Below are positions 44,241 through 53,300 of a stretch of 64,000 nt of DNA, piece after piece. The notes beneath the pieces are model-generated. The model saw only the letters and a program-made list of their open reading frames with translations. It had not been told where the DNA came from and made no database searches. A program made the translations under genes and the position numbers. The stretch's first letter is position 1, and each line of letters opens with the position of its first letter. Source of the stretch: Pseudomonas sp. PDM05. Its GTDB lineage: Bacteria > Pseudomonadota > Gammaproteobacteria > Pseudomonadales > Pseudomonadaceae. The stretch covers positions 62,001-126,000 of the forward strand of contig NZ_JACVAC010000001.1 of assembly GCF_014851685.1 (NCBI RefSeq), in the 5' to 3' direction.

Positions 44241-44385
44241 CCATTTTTGCCCCAAAGCTCGACGCTCGTAGCTCCACAGGAACGATCCGGCCGATAATGG
44301 ATTGGACGTACGCCTCCCTAAAACTCCCGCAGACTCTGCATACAGGTTGTTGTGCACCTGCTCCTGTAGCAATTTCTAAGTAATC
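44241..44385. repeat. diverged direct repeat, copy B
   Basis: Partner of the repeat at 43683-43830. No gene follows it comparable to the one after copy A, so the downstream gene may have been lost. The remainder of 44100-44508 is G-rich non-coding sequence with nothing else recognised. Confidence 0.35.
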
Positions 44386-44508
44386 ACCCTTTGATCAGCC
44401 CGCCGCTACGCCCAGAATTTGCGGTCGTATTAGGCATGCGAAGCGGTGGGAAATATTAATTTGTGCGACGGACTGCTTTCGGCCAAAGGAGACCATTCGC
44501 ACTCGACA

Positions 44509-45390
44509 CTACGCACCTTCTAGCTTGTCTCTTAGAAACTCAATAAACCTTTGGGTTTTCGCCGGAAGCAGGCGCGTTTCGGTCAGTGCATAGACCGACA
44601 CTGGTGATGCCTGCCATTGCGACAGGACTTTGCAAAGCTTTCCGTCTGCGACGTCCTGCCCCGCGATGCCCTCAGGCAGTAATGCAATACCTAGATCCAA
44701 CGACGCCAAACGCCTTAGCATACCTACGCTATTGAGTTCGAACCGCCCCCCTACATCGACATCCACGCTCTCGGAGGCGCGTGACAGCGTCCAACGGTCG
44801 GCACGTGCGCTACGCATTCGCAGGCATTCATGATTAACCAGGTCGGCTGGGTGCTCAGGCTCGCCGGAAACCTCGAGGTATCGTGGAGATGCATACAGTC
44901 CGCGCCCTAAACTCGCGAGTTTGCGAGCGATCAGGTTCGAGTTTGGCGGCTCGCCCATACGGATTACTACATCCACCGGATCGCTGATCAGATCGACCTG
45001 ACGCGGGCTCAGGTCAAACTCGAAACTGATACCGGGATAGAGCCTGGCGAAGTCTGCAATCAGTGGGGCCAGGTAGACCGTTGCGAAGTCAACCGGTAGC
45101 GAAGCTCGCAACAGCCCGCTGGGCCGGGCCAGCATTTCCCCCAGCTGCTCATGCGCCAGACGGGCTTCATCGACGAGTCGTTTACAGCGTTCAAAGTACA
45201 ACTGACCCGCTTCGGTCGGCTCAATCTTGCGAGTCGTGCGGTGCAGCAGCCGCAAGCCAATCCCTTTCTCCAGCTCACTGATACGTCGCGACAACGTCGA
45301 GTTGGGTATCCCCAGCGTTTCCGCCGCACGCGTGAAACTGCGCGCCTTCACCACCTCGACAAACAGAGCCATGTCGTTGAGAAAATCCAA
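44509..45390 (-). CDS. LysR-family transcriptional regulator
   Basis: A 293-residue LysR regulator. The N-terminal helix-turn-helix is clear (ARSFTRAAETLGIPNSTLSRR), followed by the effector-binding domain. The frame begins with TTG at 45390; an ATG six codons in (MALFVEVVKARSF) is an alternative. It is divergent from the old-yellow-enzyme gene with a 100-base gap, so control of the reductase-pirin-hydrolase operon is the likely role. Confidence 0.87.
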   Translation of the reverse strand: MDFLNDMALFVEVVKARSFTRAAETLGIPNSTLSRRISELEKGIGLRLLHRTTRKIEPTEAGQLYFERCKRLVDEARLAHEQLGEMLARPSGLLRASLPVDFATVYLAPLIADFARLYPGISFEFDLSPRQVDLISDPVDVVIRMGEPPNSNLIARKLASLGRGLYASPRYLEVSGEPEHPADLVNHECLRMRSARADRWTLSRASESVDVDVGGRFELNSVGMLRRLASLDLGIALLPEGIAGQDVADGKLCKVLSQWQASPVSVYALTETRLLPAKTQRFIEFLRDKLEGA

Positions 45391-45490
45391 AGCATTATCC
45401 CATTTATGGATTAGTTATTTCGATTTTAGGGCATTTATCCCAACTTCGGCTTGATGAATCATAGCCACATCACTTCTGAGGTGCACCGAA

Positions 45491-46555
45491 ATGAAATCTC
45501 TTTTTTCCGAAGTCCAAGTAGGACGCTACACCCTGTCTAACCGTATGGTCATGGCACCGATGACCCGCTCGCGCTCCGATGATGCTGGTGTGCCCAGCGA
45601 ACTGGTTGCCACCTACTACGCACAGCGCGCCACTGCCGGGCTGATCATCAGCGAGGGGGTGTTTCCGGTTGCGCTGGGCAAAGGTTACGTTCGCACCCCT
45701 GGTATTGAAACCGCCGAACAAATCGCGGCCTGGAAGAAAGTCACAGATGCCGTGCATGCTCGTGGAGGTCGCATCTTCATGCAGCTGATGCATTGCGGAC
45801 GGGTTTCTCACCCTTCTTTGCTACCCGAGGGCGCACAACCGCAAGCACCGTCTGCAATTAAGGCCGCTGGCCAGACCTACACCGCCACCGGCTTGCAGGA
45901 TTTCGTGACACCGCACGCTCTGACCGTCTCTGAAATCGCCGAGGTGGTTGAAGGCTATCGTCAGTCTGCTCGCCGAGCCATTGAAGCCGGTTTCGACGGT
46001 GTTGAATTGCACGCTGCCTCAGGCTATCTGCCTGAGCAGTTTCTCTCCACCGGCAGCAACCAGCGCAACGACCGGTACGGTGGCTCGGTTGAAAACCGCA
46101 CTCGCTTCGTACAAGAAGTGCTCGCCGCCATGGTGAGTGAAGTGGGCGGTGACCGTGTCGGTATCAAGATTTCCCCGGAGATGAACTTCAACGACATCGT
46201 TGATGCAAATCCGCAGGAAACCTACAAGTACCTAGTCAAGCAGCTTCGCGGCCTCAAGCTCGCTTACCTGCACGTCGCGCTTTTCGGGGCCAAGTTCGAT
46301 TACCACGCGGCGCTGCGCCCACTGTTCGACGGCAGCTACCTGATCGGCAGCGGCCTGACCAAAGACAGCGCCGAGTCATTGATCAACGAAGGCAAAGCAG
46401 ACGCTGCAGTGTTTGGCAGCACCTTCCTGGCCAACCCAGATCTGCCTGAGAGGTTCCGCGCCGACGCGGAGTTGAATACGCCGGATAAGGACACTTTTTA
46501 CGCCCCAGGTGCAGAAGGCTATATCGATTATCCAACTATGTCCCAAGGGGCCTGA
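45491..46555 (+). CDS. old yellow enzyme (alkene reductase, NemA/XenB-like)
   Basis: A 354-residue FMN-dependent ene-reductase. Family motifs include MAPMTRSRSDDAGVPSE and FDGVELHAASGYLPEQF, then NQRNDRYGGSVENRTRF. The substrate-binding pair, His-x-x-Asn or His-x-x-His in characterised members, reads His-Ala-Ala-Ser here. Such enzymes reduce activated alkenes, nitro esters and N-ethylmaleimide with NAD(P)H. It starts a three-gene operon with pirin and an isochorismatase-like hydrolase. Confidence 0.88.
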   Translation: MKSLFSEVQVGRYTLSNRMVMAPMTRSRSDDAGVPSELVATYYAQRATAGLIISEGVFPVALGKGYVRTPGIETAEQIAAWKKVTDAVHARGGRIFMQLMHCGRVSHPSLLPEGAQPQAPSAIKAAGQTYTATGLQDFVTPHALTVSEIAEVVEGYRQSARRAIEAGFDGVELHAASGYLPEQFLSTGSNQRNDRYGGSVENRTRFVQEVLAAMVSEVGGDRVGIKISPEMNFNDIVDANPQETYKYLVKQLRGLKLAYLHVALFGAKFDYHAALRPLFDGSYLIGSGLTKDSAESLINEGKADAAVFGSTFLANPDLPERFRADAELNTPDKDTFYAPGAEGYIDYPTMSQGA

Positions 46556-46566
46556 GGAGCTTCGTC

Positions 46567-47403
46567 ATGCAACCCACCGCACGCTTACAGCGCATGAACC
46601 ACGGCAGCCAGTTTCGGGCATTCAGCCTGCGTGGTGATCAGAATGCGAAACCCATCGACCCGTTTCTCGGCGTAGACCATGCCTGGATCAGCGGACCGAC
46701 GTTCCCCCCTCATCCTCATGCAGGTTTTTCAGCAGTCTCTTATCTGTTTCTGGACTCGGAAACAGGCATCGACAACCGTGACTCGCTGGGCAACCGCAAC
46801 GTGATTCAACCCGGTGGTTTGCACTGGACGGCGGCGGGTGAAGGCATCGTTCATGAAGAGGTTCCAGCCCAGCCAGGCAAGACCGTTCACATGCTGCAAA
46901 TCTTCATCAACCTGCCCGAAGACAAGCAAGCTGATGCACCCTTTGTCTTCAGTGTGGAGGCTCAGGATGTCCCCACTGTTTATTTGGCGGGTGTAAAAAT
47001 CAGAGTCCCCTTGGGCAACTTCGAAGGACTGGCCTCTCCGCTATTACTGCCTACGGACGTAAGGCTTCTGGACATATCCCTTGAAGCCGCAAGCGAAGTG
47101 AAAATTCCAGTGCCAGAAGGACACGTGGCATTCGTTATGCCAATTGACGGCGAGGTCTACGTCGACGGTCGGGCCTTCAACCTGATCGACCCGAAGGCAC
47201 CAGTCAATCTTCCTCAGGGCGCGGATCGAGTTGTCACCCTGCAAGCGAAGAATGGAGATGCCAAGGCCGTGCTGTTCTCCGGGACTCCGTTAAATCAACC
47301 CGTGTATTGGCAAGGGCCCATGGCCCTCGCTTCGATGGACGCGCTGGCCGCAGCAGTCAATGGCTACCAGCGCGGTGAGTTCGGAACACTGCAAGCGCGT
47401 TAA
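46567..47403 (+). CDS. pirin family protein
   Basis: A 278-residue bicupin. The metal-binding N-terminal cupin motif is visible: HPHAGFSAVSYLF, RDSLGNRNVIQPGGLHW and EGIVHEEVP. Bacterial pirins bind Fe/Mn and some, such as YhhW, have quercetinase activity. It follows the ene-reductase gene by 11 bases. A redox or detoxification role with its neighbours is inferred. Confidence 0.86.
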   Translation: MQPTARLQRMNHGSQFRAFSLRGDQNAKPIDPFLGVDHAWISGPTFPPHPHAGFSAVSYLFLDSETGIDNRDSLGNRNVIQPGGLHWTAAGEGIVHEEVPAQPGKTVHMLQIFINLPEDKQADAPFVFSVEAQDVPTVYLAGVKIRVPLGNFEGLASPLLLPTDVRLLDISLEAASEVKIPVPEGHVAFVMPIDGEVYVDGRAFNLIDPKAPVNLPQGADRVVTLQAKNGDAKAVLFSGTPLNQPVYWQGPMALASMDALAAAVNGYQRGEFGTLQAR

Positions 47404-47463
47404 GCGATTTATATACCCAAAAACCGGGGTATGTGCCCCATCGTAGTTGCCAGGAGAATCACC

Positions 47464-48048
47464 ATGTCATTCGAAAACTTCAATGCTGATAATGCTGCTT
47501 TGCTGCTGATTGACCATCAGGTCGGAACCATGGGCTGGGCTAAATCCATGCCCTTTGAAGAACTGAAGCGCAACGCTCTGATGCTGGCCAAAGCAGCCCG
47601 CATCCTGAAGCTCCCCGTGGTACTTACCTCCAGCATGGAAGAGTATGCCCAAGGCCCGCTATTGAGCGAACTGGAAGAGATTCTTCCAACTGAGTTTGCC
47701 GGTCGAATCAAACGTATGGGCATCGTCAACGCCATGGACGATGAGAACTTCGCCGCAGCAGTGAAAGCGACAGGCCGCAAGAAACTGATCATTGCAGGTG
47801 TAACCAATGATGTTTGCACCGTCTACCCTGCGCTCTCGCTGGTCCGTGATGGCTATGAAGTCCAAGTCGTAGCAGACGGTGGCGCTTCACCCACCGCCAT
47901 GGCCGATGACATCGCTCTGCGCCGCATGGACAAAGCTGGTGTAACACTGACCACCACCAACCAGTTGATTGCAGAACTGGCTGGCAGTTGGGCAACACCG
48001 GAAGGCGGCGAACTGGTTCAAGTGCTTATGGAAGCCTTTGGCGAGTAA
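47464..48048 (+). CDS. isochorismatase-family cysteine hydrolase, YcaC-like
   Basis: A 194-residue hydrolase. The family triad is visible as Asp in LLIDHQVG, a Lys in the RKKLIIAGV or GRIKRMG region, and Cys in TNDVCTVYPAL. It resembles YcaC-type proteins, which form octamers and whose substrate is unknown. AGGAGAATCACC precedes the ATG. It ends the operon and a strong terminator follows ten bases later. Confidence 0.86.
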   Translation: MSFENFNADNAALLLIDHQVGTMGWAKSMPFEELKRNALMLAKAARILKLPVVLTSSMEEYAQGPLLSELEEILPTEFAGRIKRMGIVNAMDDENFAAAVKATGRKKLIIAGVTNDVCTVYPALSLVRDGYEVQVVADGGASPTAMADDIALRRMDKAGVTLTTTNQLIAELAGSWATPEGGELVQVLMEAFGE

Positions 48049-48058
48049 GCACGCTTGA

Positions 48059-48100
48059 AAAGGCCCGGAACGTTCCATTCAGGGTGTCCGGGCCTTTCTC
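48059..48100 (+). terminator. rho-independent terminator of the reductase-pirin-hydrolase operon
   Basis: AAAGGCCCGGA and TCCGGGCCTTT form a perfect 11-base stem with a 17-base loop, followed by CTC rather than a long T-tract; the T-rich end is part of the stem. It lies directly after the hydrolase gene. Confidence 0.8.
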
Positions 48101-48261
48101 GACAGTTAAAGAATGTGTTTCTGGCGAGACCAGAACGCTGACTTCTCAGGCTATACACAAAGTATTTCTCTCACCTATATATCGCCGATCGCCAAAACAC
48201 CCTGTTTATGCCCTTAGGGGATAGTCAATGCGAAAAGTCCGCTAATGGCCGAAAGCAGCCG

Positions 48262-49539
48262 CTACTTACAGGCTACAGACCAGAGCTGATTCAGCTTCGT
48301 CGTATAACTCTGGCTCATCATATCGCGGCGCATGCCCCAATCAGGATGTGCGGGTACACCGGCCAAGCGAAGCGTCCCTCTACCCCACCGCTCATTGATC
48401 TGGTCCAGAACTGTCATAACCCTAGTCGCCTCTGTGGACTGTGACGTAGCAAACAAATCATCGGTGTACTCACCTGGCTGGCAGAGATTCAGCAACATCA
48501 CCTCAGCCTTGCTGTACTTAAAACCTGGTCGAAATATCCGATCAAGCGCACCTACCGCCGCTAGAGTCAGCAGCCGCACGTCGTCGGTGGGATATGGCAT
48601 ATCAACCACGACCCCATTGGCATACTTAGCCTCCTCCGGATTGAACATGCCAGTACGGATACACACGCGCACCTTCTTGCAAAGCGAGTTCTGAGCGCGG
48701 AGCTTCTCAGAGGCACGCATCATGTAGGTGGCCACCGCCTCCTTGATGGGCCGCAGCTCTGTCAGCCTCATACCGAACATGCGGCTGCAGCAGATCTCCT
48801 GCTTTGGCGGATCCGGCTCATCCAGCTCCAAGCAAGGCGTGCCGCCCAACTCTCTAGCTGTCTTCTCGATCACAACGCTGAACTTCTTACGGAGTGTCCA
48901 CGGATCGGCCTTAGCCAGGTCCATAGCCGACTTGATACCCATGGCATCAAGATGGAGTTTCATCTTGCGGCCAACGCCCCAAACTTCCGCCACGTCCGTA
49001 TTGCGTAGCACCCAGTCACGCTTAACCGGATCGGTGATGTTGACCACCCCGCCGGTTTGAGACTGCAGGCGCTTCGCGGTATGGTTTGCCAGCTTCGCCA
49101 AGGTCTTTGTGTGGGCGATACCAATTCCGACCGGGATGCCTGTGCAGCGAAGCACCTGGGCACGAATCTGTCGGCCCAATGCATCCAATCCACCGATACC
49201 CGTCAAGTCGGCAAACGCCTCGTCGATGCTGTACACCTCAACTGCCGGCACCATCGCCTCGATCAGGCTCATCACGCGCTCGCTCATGTCGCCGTACAGC
49301 GCATAATTCGAGGAGAACGGCACAATCCCGTGCTCCTTGAGCTTGTGCTTGATCTGGAAATACGGCTCGCCCATTTTGATGAACGGCTTGGCATCGTAGC
49401 TACGGGCGATGACACAGCCATCGTTGTTGCTCAGCACCACGATGGGCACCTTCGCAAGATCAGGCCGGAATACTCGCTCGCAACTGGCGTAGAAACTGTT
49501 GCAGTCGATCAGTGCAAAGGTCGGCTCTGGCTTAGACAT
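48262..49539 (-). CDS. umuC: DNA polymerase V catalytic subunit (UmuC/RulB)
   Basis: A 425-residue Y-family polymerase for translesion synthesis. Catalytic motifs are [15 protein letters not shown] near the N-terminus and [15 protein letters not shown], followed by the helix-hairpin-helix and little-finger regions. It overlaps the umuD stop by 8 bases, so the two are coupled. In Pseudomonas the pair is commonly called rulAB and often sits near mobile DNA. The LexA box upstream of umuD controls both. Confidence 0.92.
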   Translation of the reverse strand: MSKPEPTFALIDCNSFYASCERVFRPDLAKVPIVVLSNNDGCVIARSYDAKPFIKMGEPYFQIKHKLKEHGIVPFSSNYALYGDMSERVMSLIEAMVPAVEVYSIDEAFADLTGIGGLDALGRQIRAQVLRCTGIPVGIGIAHTKTLAKLANHTAKRLQSQTGGVVNITDPVKRDWVLRNTDVAEVWGVGRKMKLHLDAMGIKSAMDLAKADPWTLRKKFSVVIEKTARELGGTPCLELDEPDPPKQEICCSRMFGMRLTELRPIKEAVATYMMRASEKLRAQNSLCKKVRVCIRTGMFNPEEAKYANGVVVDMPYPTDDVRLLTLAAVGALDRIFRPGFKYSKAEVMLLNLCQPGEYTDDLFATSQSTEATRVMTVLDQINERWGRGTLRLAGVPAHPDWGMRRDMMSQSYTTKLNQLWSVACK

Positions 49540-49957
49540 GGCTGCGCACTGTGCTGGTGATCACGCCCCAGATCGACAGCTCGTCGCCTTCGAGAACGTA
49601 GCGCGCTGGGAATTTGGGGTTCTCGGAAAGCAGTACCACCTCCTGGCCGCGCTTACATAGGCGCTTGCACACGGGCTCATTGTTGAGTAATGCCACCACC
49701 ACATGCCCGTGGATCGGCTCGAGGGCACGATCCACCACGGCGAGGTCTCCATCGAAAATCCCGACGCCTTGCATACTTTCACCAGTGATAGCTACCAAGT
49801 ACACATGAGGCGCACGGATGTTCAAAACCTCATCCAGCGAGATGTGCTGCTCAATGTGATCCGCTGCCGGCGATGGAAAGCCGGCCGGAACCTGGAACGA
49901 GCACAAAGGCAGCTTCGCGCCGACTTCAGCGATGGGACCTAAAATGGTAAAGCTCAT
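49532..49957 (-). CDS. umuD: DNA polymerase V accessory protein (UmuD/RulA)
   Basis: A 141-residue S24-type self-cleaving protein. The catalytic serine is in TGESMQGVG and the lysine in NEPVCKRL; the likely cleavage site is the Ala-Gly bond in QVPAGFPSP near residue 25. RecA-stimulated cleavage gives the active form that works with UmuC. AAGGTCGCGCC precedes the ATG. A perfect LexA box lies 21 bases upstream. Confidence 0.92.
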   Translation of the reverse strand: MSFTILGPIAEVGAKLPLCSFQVPAGFPSPAADHIEQHISLDEVLNIRAPHVYLVAITGESMQGVGIFDGDLAVVDRALEPIHGHVVVALLNNEPVCKRLCKRGQEVVLLSENPKFPARYVLEGDELSIWGVITSTVRSHV

Positions 49958-49977
49958 GGCGCGACCTTTTACAAATA

Positions 49978-49993
49978 CTGTACGAATGTACAG
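49978..49993. promoter_or_regulatory. LexA (SOS) box between umuDC and the SRAP gene
   Basis: CTGTACGAATGTACAG is a perfect palindrome of the CTGT-N8-ACAG class. It lies 21 bases upstream of umuD and 66 bases upstream of the divergent SRAP gene, so it may control both directions. Confidence 0.9.
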
Positions 49994-50058
49994 TTAACTT
50001 TGCGGAACGCTTGCGGTCAATTTTTCTGTAGGGGATTTCGACAAGCGGAGAGGTGCGT

Positions 50059-50760
50059 ATGTGTGGGCGATTCGTGCAGTACGAAGGGATGGCGATTTTT
50101 ATCGAAGAGCTAAACCCACAGATAGAGCTGTTCAGTGGGTACGACGCCGTGCCGATCAACCGCTACAACGTCGCTCCAACGACACGAGTGCAAGTGCTTC
50201 ACACCGCAGAGAATGGCCTGCATATCGATGCAGTCAAATGGGGATGGGCGCCGTTCTGGGCCAAGGGCAAACGCCCCGATCCGATCAACGCCCGCGTGGA
50301 GACGGTCACTACGGGCAAGTTTTTCAAGCAACTCTGGCCGAATGGCCGAGCCGTGGTGCCGAGTGAAGGTTGGTATGAGTGGGTCAAAGATCCCGACGAT
50401 CCGAAGAAGAAACAGCCTTACTTCATTCGCCTGAAAAGTCAGAAACCCATGTTTTTCGGGGCGCTCGCCCAAGTGAGCCTTGGCCTGGAGCCCACCGAAG
50501 GAGACGGATTCGTGATCATCACCGCCGCCAGCGACCAAGGGATGTTGCACATCCATGATCGCAAGCCTTTGGTGCTGACGCCTGAGCATGCCAGGGAGTG
50601 GCTGGATCCAGGACTTGCGCCAGAGCGCGCTCAAGAAATAGCCACTGAGTGCTGCCAGCCAACCGAGGATTTTGAGTGGTATGCCGTTGGCAAAGAGGTA
50701 GGGAACGTGAAACATCAGGGAGCCGAGCTACTGCTCCCATTTTCATCAGAGGATGATTAA
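50059..50760 (+). CDS. SOS response-associated peptidase, SRAP/YedK family
   Basis: A 233-residue protein that starts MCGRFVQ; after removal of Met, Cys2 is the catalytic residue that crosslinks to abasic sites in single-stranded DNA. Other family residues are visible: RYNVAPTT with the conserved Asn, PSEGWYEW with the Glu, and MLHIHDRKPLVL with the His. AGAGGTGCGT precedes the ATG; the two-codon longer start would displace Cys2 and is rejected. Divergence from umuDC across a LexA box supports SOS induction. Confidence 0.9.
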   Translation: MCGRFVQYEGMAIFIEELNPQIELFSGYDAVPINRYNVAPTTRVQVLHTAENGLHIDAVKWGWAPFWAKGKRPDPINARVETVTTGKFFKQLWPNGRAVVPSEGWYEWVKDPDDPKKKQPYFIRLKSQKPMFFGALAQVSLGLEPTEGDGFVIITAASDQGMLHIHDRKPLVLTPEHAREWLDPGLAPERAQEIATECCQPTEDFEWYAVGKEVGNVKHQGAELLLPFSSEDD

Positions 50761-50942
50761 CCCTGTAAGTGCTGCTCGAGCAGCTGAGCGGCCGCCGGGA
50801 AACCTACCCAGGTTGCGTTGTGATCAAGCCCACGACCAGCCAACACAACAGCAGCCAATTCGTTAAGGTCAATATCTCCTCGCGAGGCAGCCGCAAGAAG
50901 CTGCGAGGGCAGGACATTCAAATGGTGGGAGGCAGTTTCCAT
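50757..50942 (-). CDS. small hypothetical protein
   Basis: A 61-residue protein (METASHHLNVLPSQLLAAAS and onward). The ATG at 50942 has AAGGA with suitable spacing; an ATG three codons earlier (50951) lies too close to that site. Its stop overlaps the stop of the convergent SRAP gene by four bases. It has no recognised domain. It follows the Dam gene on the same strand with an 83-base gap. Confidence 0.6.
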   Translation of the reverse strand: METASHHLNVLPSQLLAAASRGDIDLNELAAVVLAGRGLDHNATWVGFPAAAQLLEQHLQG

Positions 50943-51025
50943 GGGGTTCATCCTTCGTTTGCGTGACCACAGTAACGCTCGACCATAAACACATAGCAAG
51001 CCAATCAGATCGAACATGGCGACCA

Positions 51026-51820
51026 TCAAAACAGCCCCCCTAATGCGGCTGGCTCCCAGTTCATGATCACCAACTCCCCACTGACATCGGCCCTTCCCTG
51101 CCGCTGGTTGGTAGTGCTGTAGCGAATATCAACGGTTTCAAAATGGAAACCGTCAAAGACCTGCCGAATGTCCGGGTGATCATTGATGCTGACCATGACC
51201 TTGCCTTTGCAGCGACGCATAAAGTCAGCCATGCGCTCGTAATTCTCAAAGGGAAAATCCACGCCATACCCGGCGGTCTGCCAGTAGGGTGGGTCCATGT
51301 AGTGGAAGGTATGGGCACGGTCGTAGCGCTCAGCACAAGCAAGCCAGGGTAGGTTTTCAACGTAGGTGCCGGACAACCGCTGCCAAGCTGCAGACAGGTT
51401 TTCTTCGATCCGCAGCAGGTTGATTGCCGGTCCAGTCGTCGCGGTGCCGAAAGTCTGCCCTGTCACCTTGCCGGCAAAGGCATGGTGCTGCAGATAAAAG
51501 AACCGGGCGGCGCGCTGGATGTCGGTCAGGGTTTCAGGACGGGTCATCTTCTGCCACTCGAACACCTGCCGAGAACTGAGCGCCCATTTGAACTGGCGCA
51601 CGAATTCTTCCAGGTGGTTCTGCACCACGCGGTACAGCGTAACCAGGTCGCCATTGATGTCGTTGAGGACTTCAACCGGCGCGGCCTGGGGACGCATGAA
51701 GTACAGCGCAGCTCCGCCCGCAAAGACTTCGACATAGCATTCGTGAGGTGGGAAGAGCGGGATAAGGCGGTCGGCCAGGCGGCGTTTGCCGCCCATCCAA
51801 GGGATGATGGGTGTGGACAT
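51026..51820 (-). CDS. Dam-type DNA adenine methyltransferase (D12 class)
   Basis: A 264-residue N6-adenine methylase. The SAM-binding motif is EVFAGGAALYFMRP and the catalytic motif is DPPYW near residue 171. The N-terminal PIIPWMGGKRRL is typical of the Dam/D12 class. No cognate restriction gene is adjacent, so it is an orphan methylase, common in prophage-like regions. A LexA box lies 19 bases upstream, implying SOS induction. The recognition sequence cannot be read directly. Confidence 0.88.
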   Translation of the reverse strand: MSTPIIPWMGGKRRLADRLIPLFPPHECYVEVFAGGAALYFMRPQAAPVEVLNDINGDLVTLYRVVQNHLEEFVRQFKWALSSRQVFEWQKMTRPETLTDIQRAARFFYLQHHAFAGKVTGQTFGTATTGPAINLLRIEENLSAAWQRLSGTYVENLPWLACAERYDRAHTFHYMDPPYWQTAGYGVDFPFENYERMADFMRRCKGKVMVSINDHPDIRQVFDGFHFETVDIRYSTTNQRQGRADVSGELVIMNWEPAALGGLF

Positions 51821-51838
51821 ATAAAAGCAAGACCTTTG

Positions 51839-51854
51839 CTGTATGGATAAACAG
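51839..51854. promoter_or_regulatory. LexA (SOS) box upstream of the Dam gene
   Basis: CTGTATGGATAAACAG fits CTGT-N8-ACAG with an AT-rich centre. It lies 19 bases before the methylase start. The rest of 51821-52159 holds no other feature that I recognise. Confidence 0.75.
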
Positions 51855-52159
51855 TGCTAGGCTCGCTCCGCTTTGTGCACGAAGCAGGAGCCTTGGCTGG
51901 ACTTGCAGGAACGATCTGCGGGAAAAGCGGCCAGGAAGGATGTTGACGCATCCTCTCCAGCCGCTCCTTTTACTTGTCGATGAGAGATTTTTACTAAGGC
52001 ACCTATCCTCCCTAAACATGGTTGTGACGGGTGTATCCTGTATGTATCAGCCTGACATCCATTCAAGACACAGGTAGAATCGCCGCGCCATCACGGGTAT
52101 GAAAGCTCGTGAAATAGGACCCAGCGCCCAGAGAGTGCGCCAAACGGACGGATCTACAC

Positions 52160-53236
52160 TTGCTCAACAACATCCAGCTTCTACGATTCATTGCGGCCGC
52201 TCTTGTCGTGGTCGCTCACGGTGCCATTGCGCCTTTCGGTCTTCCCGCTGAGTTTTACAACACTGGACGATTTGGCGTAGATGTATTCTTTGTTATCAGT
52301 GGCTTTATCATCCCCTATATTTTATTTGGAGGATCGCACACTGAAATCTCTAAGGTAAAACTTTCAGGCTGGGATTTTTTTATCCGTCGGCTAGCCAGAA
52401 TATGGCCCATGTACTTTATTGTTACCTTATTAGTTTTCGTCTGCGTTTATATAGTCGGCAGTGGCTGGTTCAAACCCAACCCTGATTTAGCCTTTGCGTT
52501 CAGCTCCGCAAAGCTAAATATGCGATTATTGTTGGAGTCATTGACCTTCACTCATTCGTTTGTGGCCCCGACACTCAATGTTGGATGGACGCTTCAGTTT
52601 GAGTTTATGTTCTATACAATCATAGCAATATTGCTGATTGTAGGTGTCAAGCGCTTGGAAAGCTTTGTCATTTCCACCGCAGCCATTATGCTAATTTCCT
52701 ACTTCATCCTGAATTCAGCTGCAAAGCCATATCTAGACTGGATCGCCCCGGTCAAACTTATCGGCTCATCAATGATGTTTGAGTTTCTATTTGGGCTTGT
52801 TCTTTATCGAATTCACTCTGCTGGAGTTCATCTAGCGCGCATTCCTTCTATCATTATTCTAGCGACTGCAATTCCGCTACTGCTCGTGATTCAGTTAAAC
52901 AATCTGATTCCAGGCTTGAACGGACAAGTTTTCTATAGACCTATTGTTTGGGGGAGCCTAGCCTTCCTGATGGTATGGGCAGCACTGAGCCTGGAAGGTA
53001 TATACACACCTCCAAAATTTTTGGTACTTCTCGGTGACGCGTCTTATAGCCTATACCTAATTCATTGGATACTGATGCCGTGGGTTGCGCACTTTTTCGA
53101 CACGCTCGGGCTATATAGCTTGGGGGTTGTCTTTTTCTATGTCGTCTACTTCGCCATCTGTCAGGGTGCCGCTATTGCCCTACACCTGTATGTTGAAAAA
53201 CCTCTCAACACAGCAATCAGAAAGCACATCCGCTGA
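52160..53236 (+). CDS. acyltransferase 3 family membrane protein (OafA/YrhL-like)
   Basis: A 358-residue polytopic membrane protein with about ten spans. The family signature is at the N-terminus (IQLLRFIAAALVVVAHG, with the active-site His) followed by FGVDVFFVISGFIIPY. Such enzymes O-acylate lipopolysaccharide or other surface glycans. It starts with TTG. It is markedly AT-richer than its neighbours, suggesting acquisition. Being next to tailocin-like lysis genes, it could alter the surface receptor for tailocins or phages; that is inference. Confidence 0.85.
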   Translation: MLNNIQLLRFIAAALVVVAHGAIAPFGLPAEFYNTGRFGVDVFFVISGFIIPYILFGGSHTEISKVKLSGWDFFIRRLARIWPMYFIVTLLVFVCVYIVGSGWFKPNPDLAFAFSSAKLNMRLLLESLTFTHSFVAPTLNVGWTLQFEFMFYTIIAILLIVGVKRLESFVISTAAIMLISYFILNSAAKPYLDWIAPVKLIGSSMMFEFLFGLVLYRIHSAGVHLARIPSIIILATAIPLLLVIQLNNLIPGLNGQVFYRPIVWGSLAFLMVWAALSLEGIYTPPKFLVLLGDASYSLYLIHWILMPWVAHFFDTLGLYSLGVVFFYVVYFAICQGAAIALHLYVEKPLNTAIRKHIR

Positions 53237-53242
53237 ACCAAC

Positions 53243-53263
53243 GGCCTGGATGTCTTCCAGGCC
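53243..53263. terminator. stem-loop between convergent acyltransferase and Rz genes
   Basis: GGCCTGGA and TCCAGGCC form a perfect eight-base stem with a five-base loop. There is no T-tract, so it is at most a weak bidirectional terminator. Confidence 0.4.
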
Positions 53264-53300
53264 GATACCAGGCGACTTTAGGTCATCAGATCATCCTGGC

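Noticed and set aside
44086..44372. Reverse frames overlapping the G-rich tract, considered as an integrase remnant
   Set aside because: No tyrosine-recombinase motif is present; the resemblance is only to the GGGGCAAAAATGGGGC-type flanking text.
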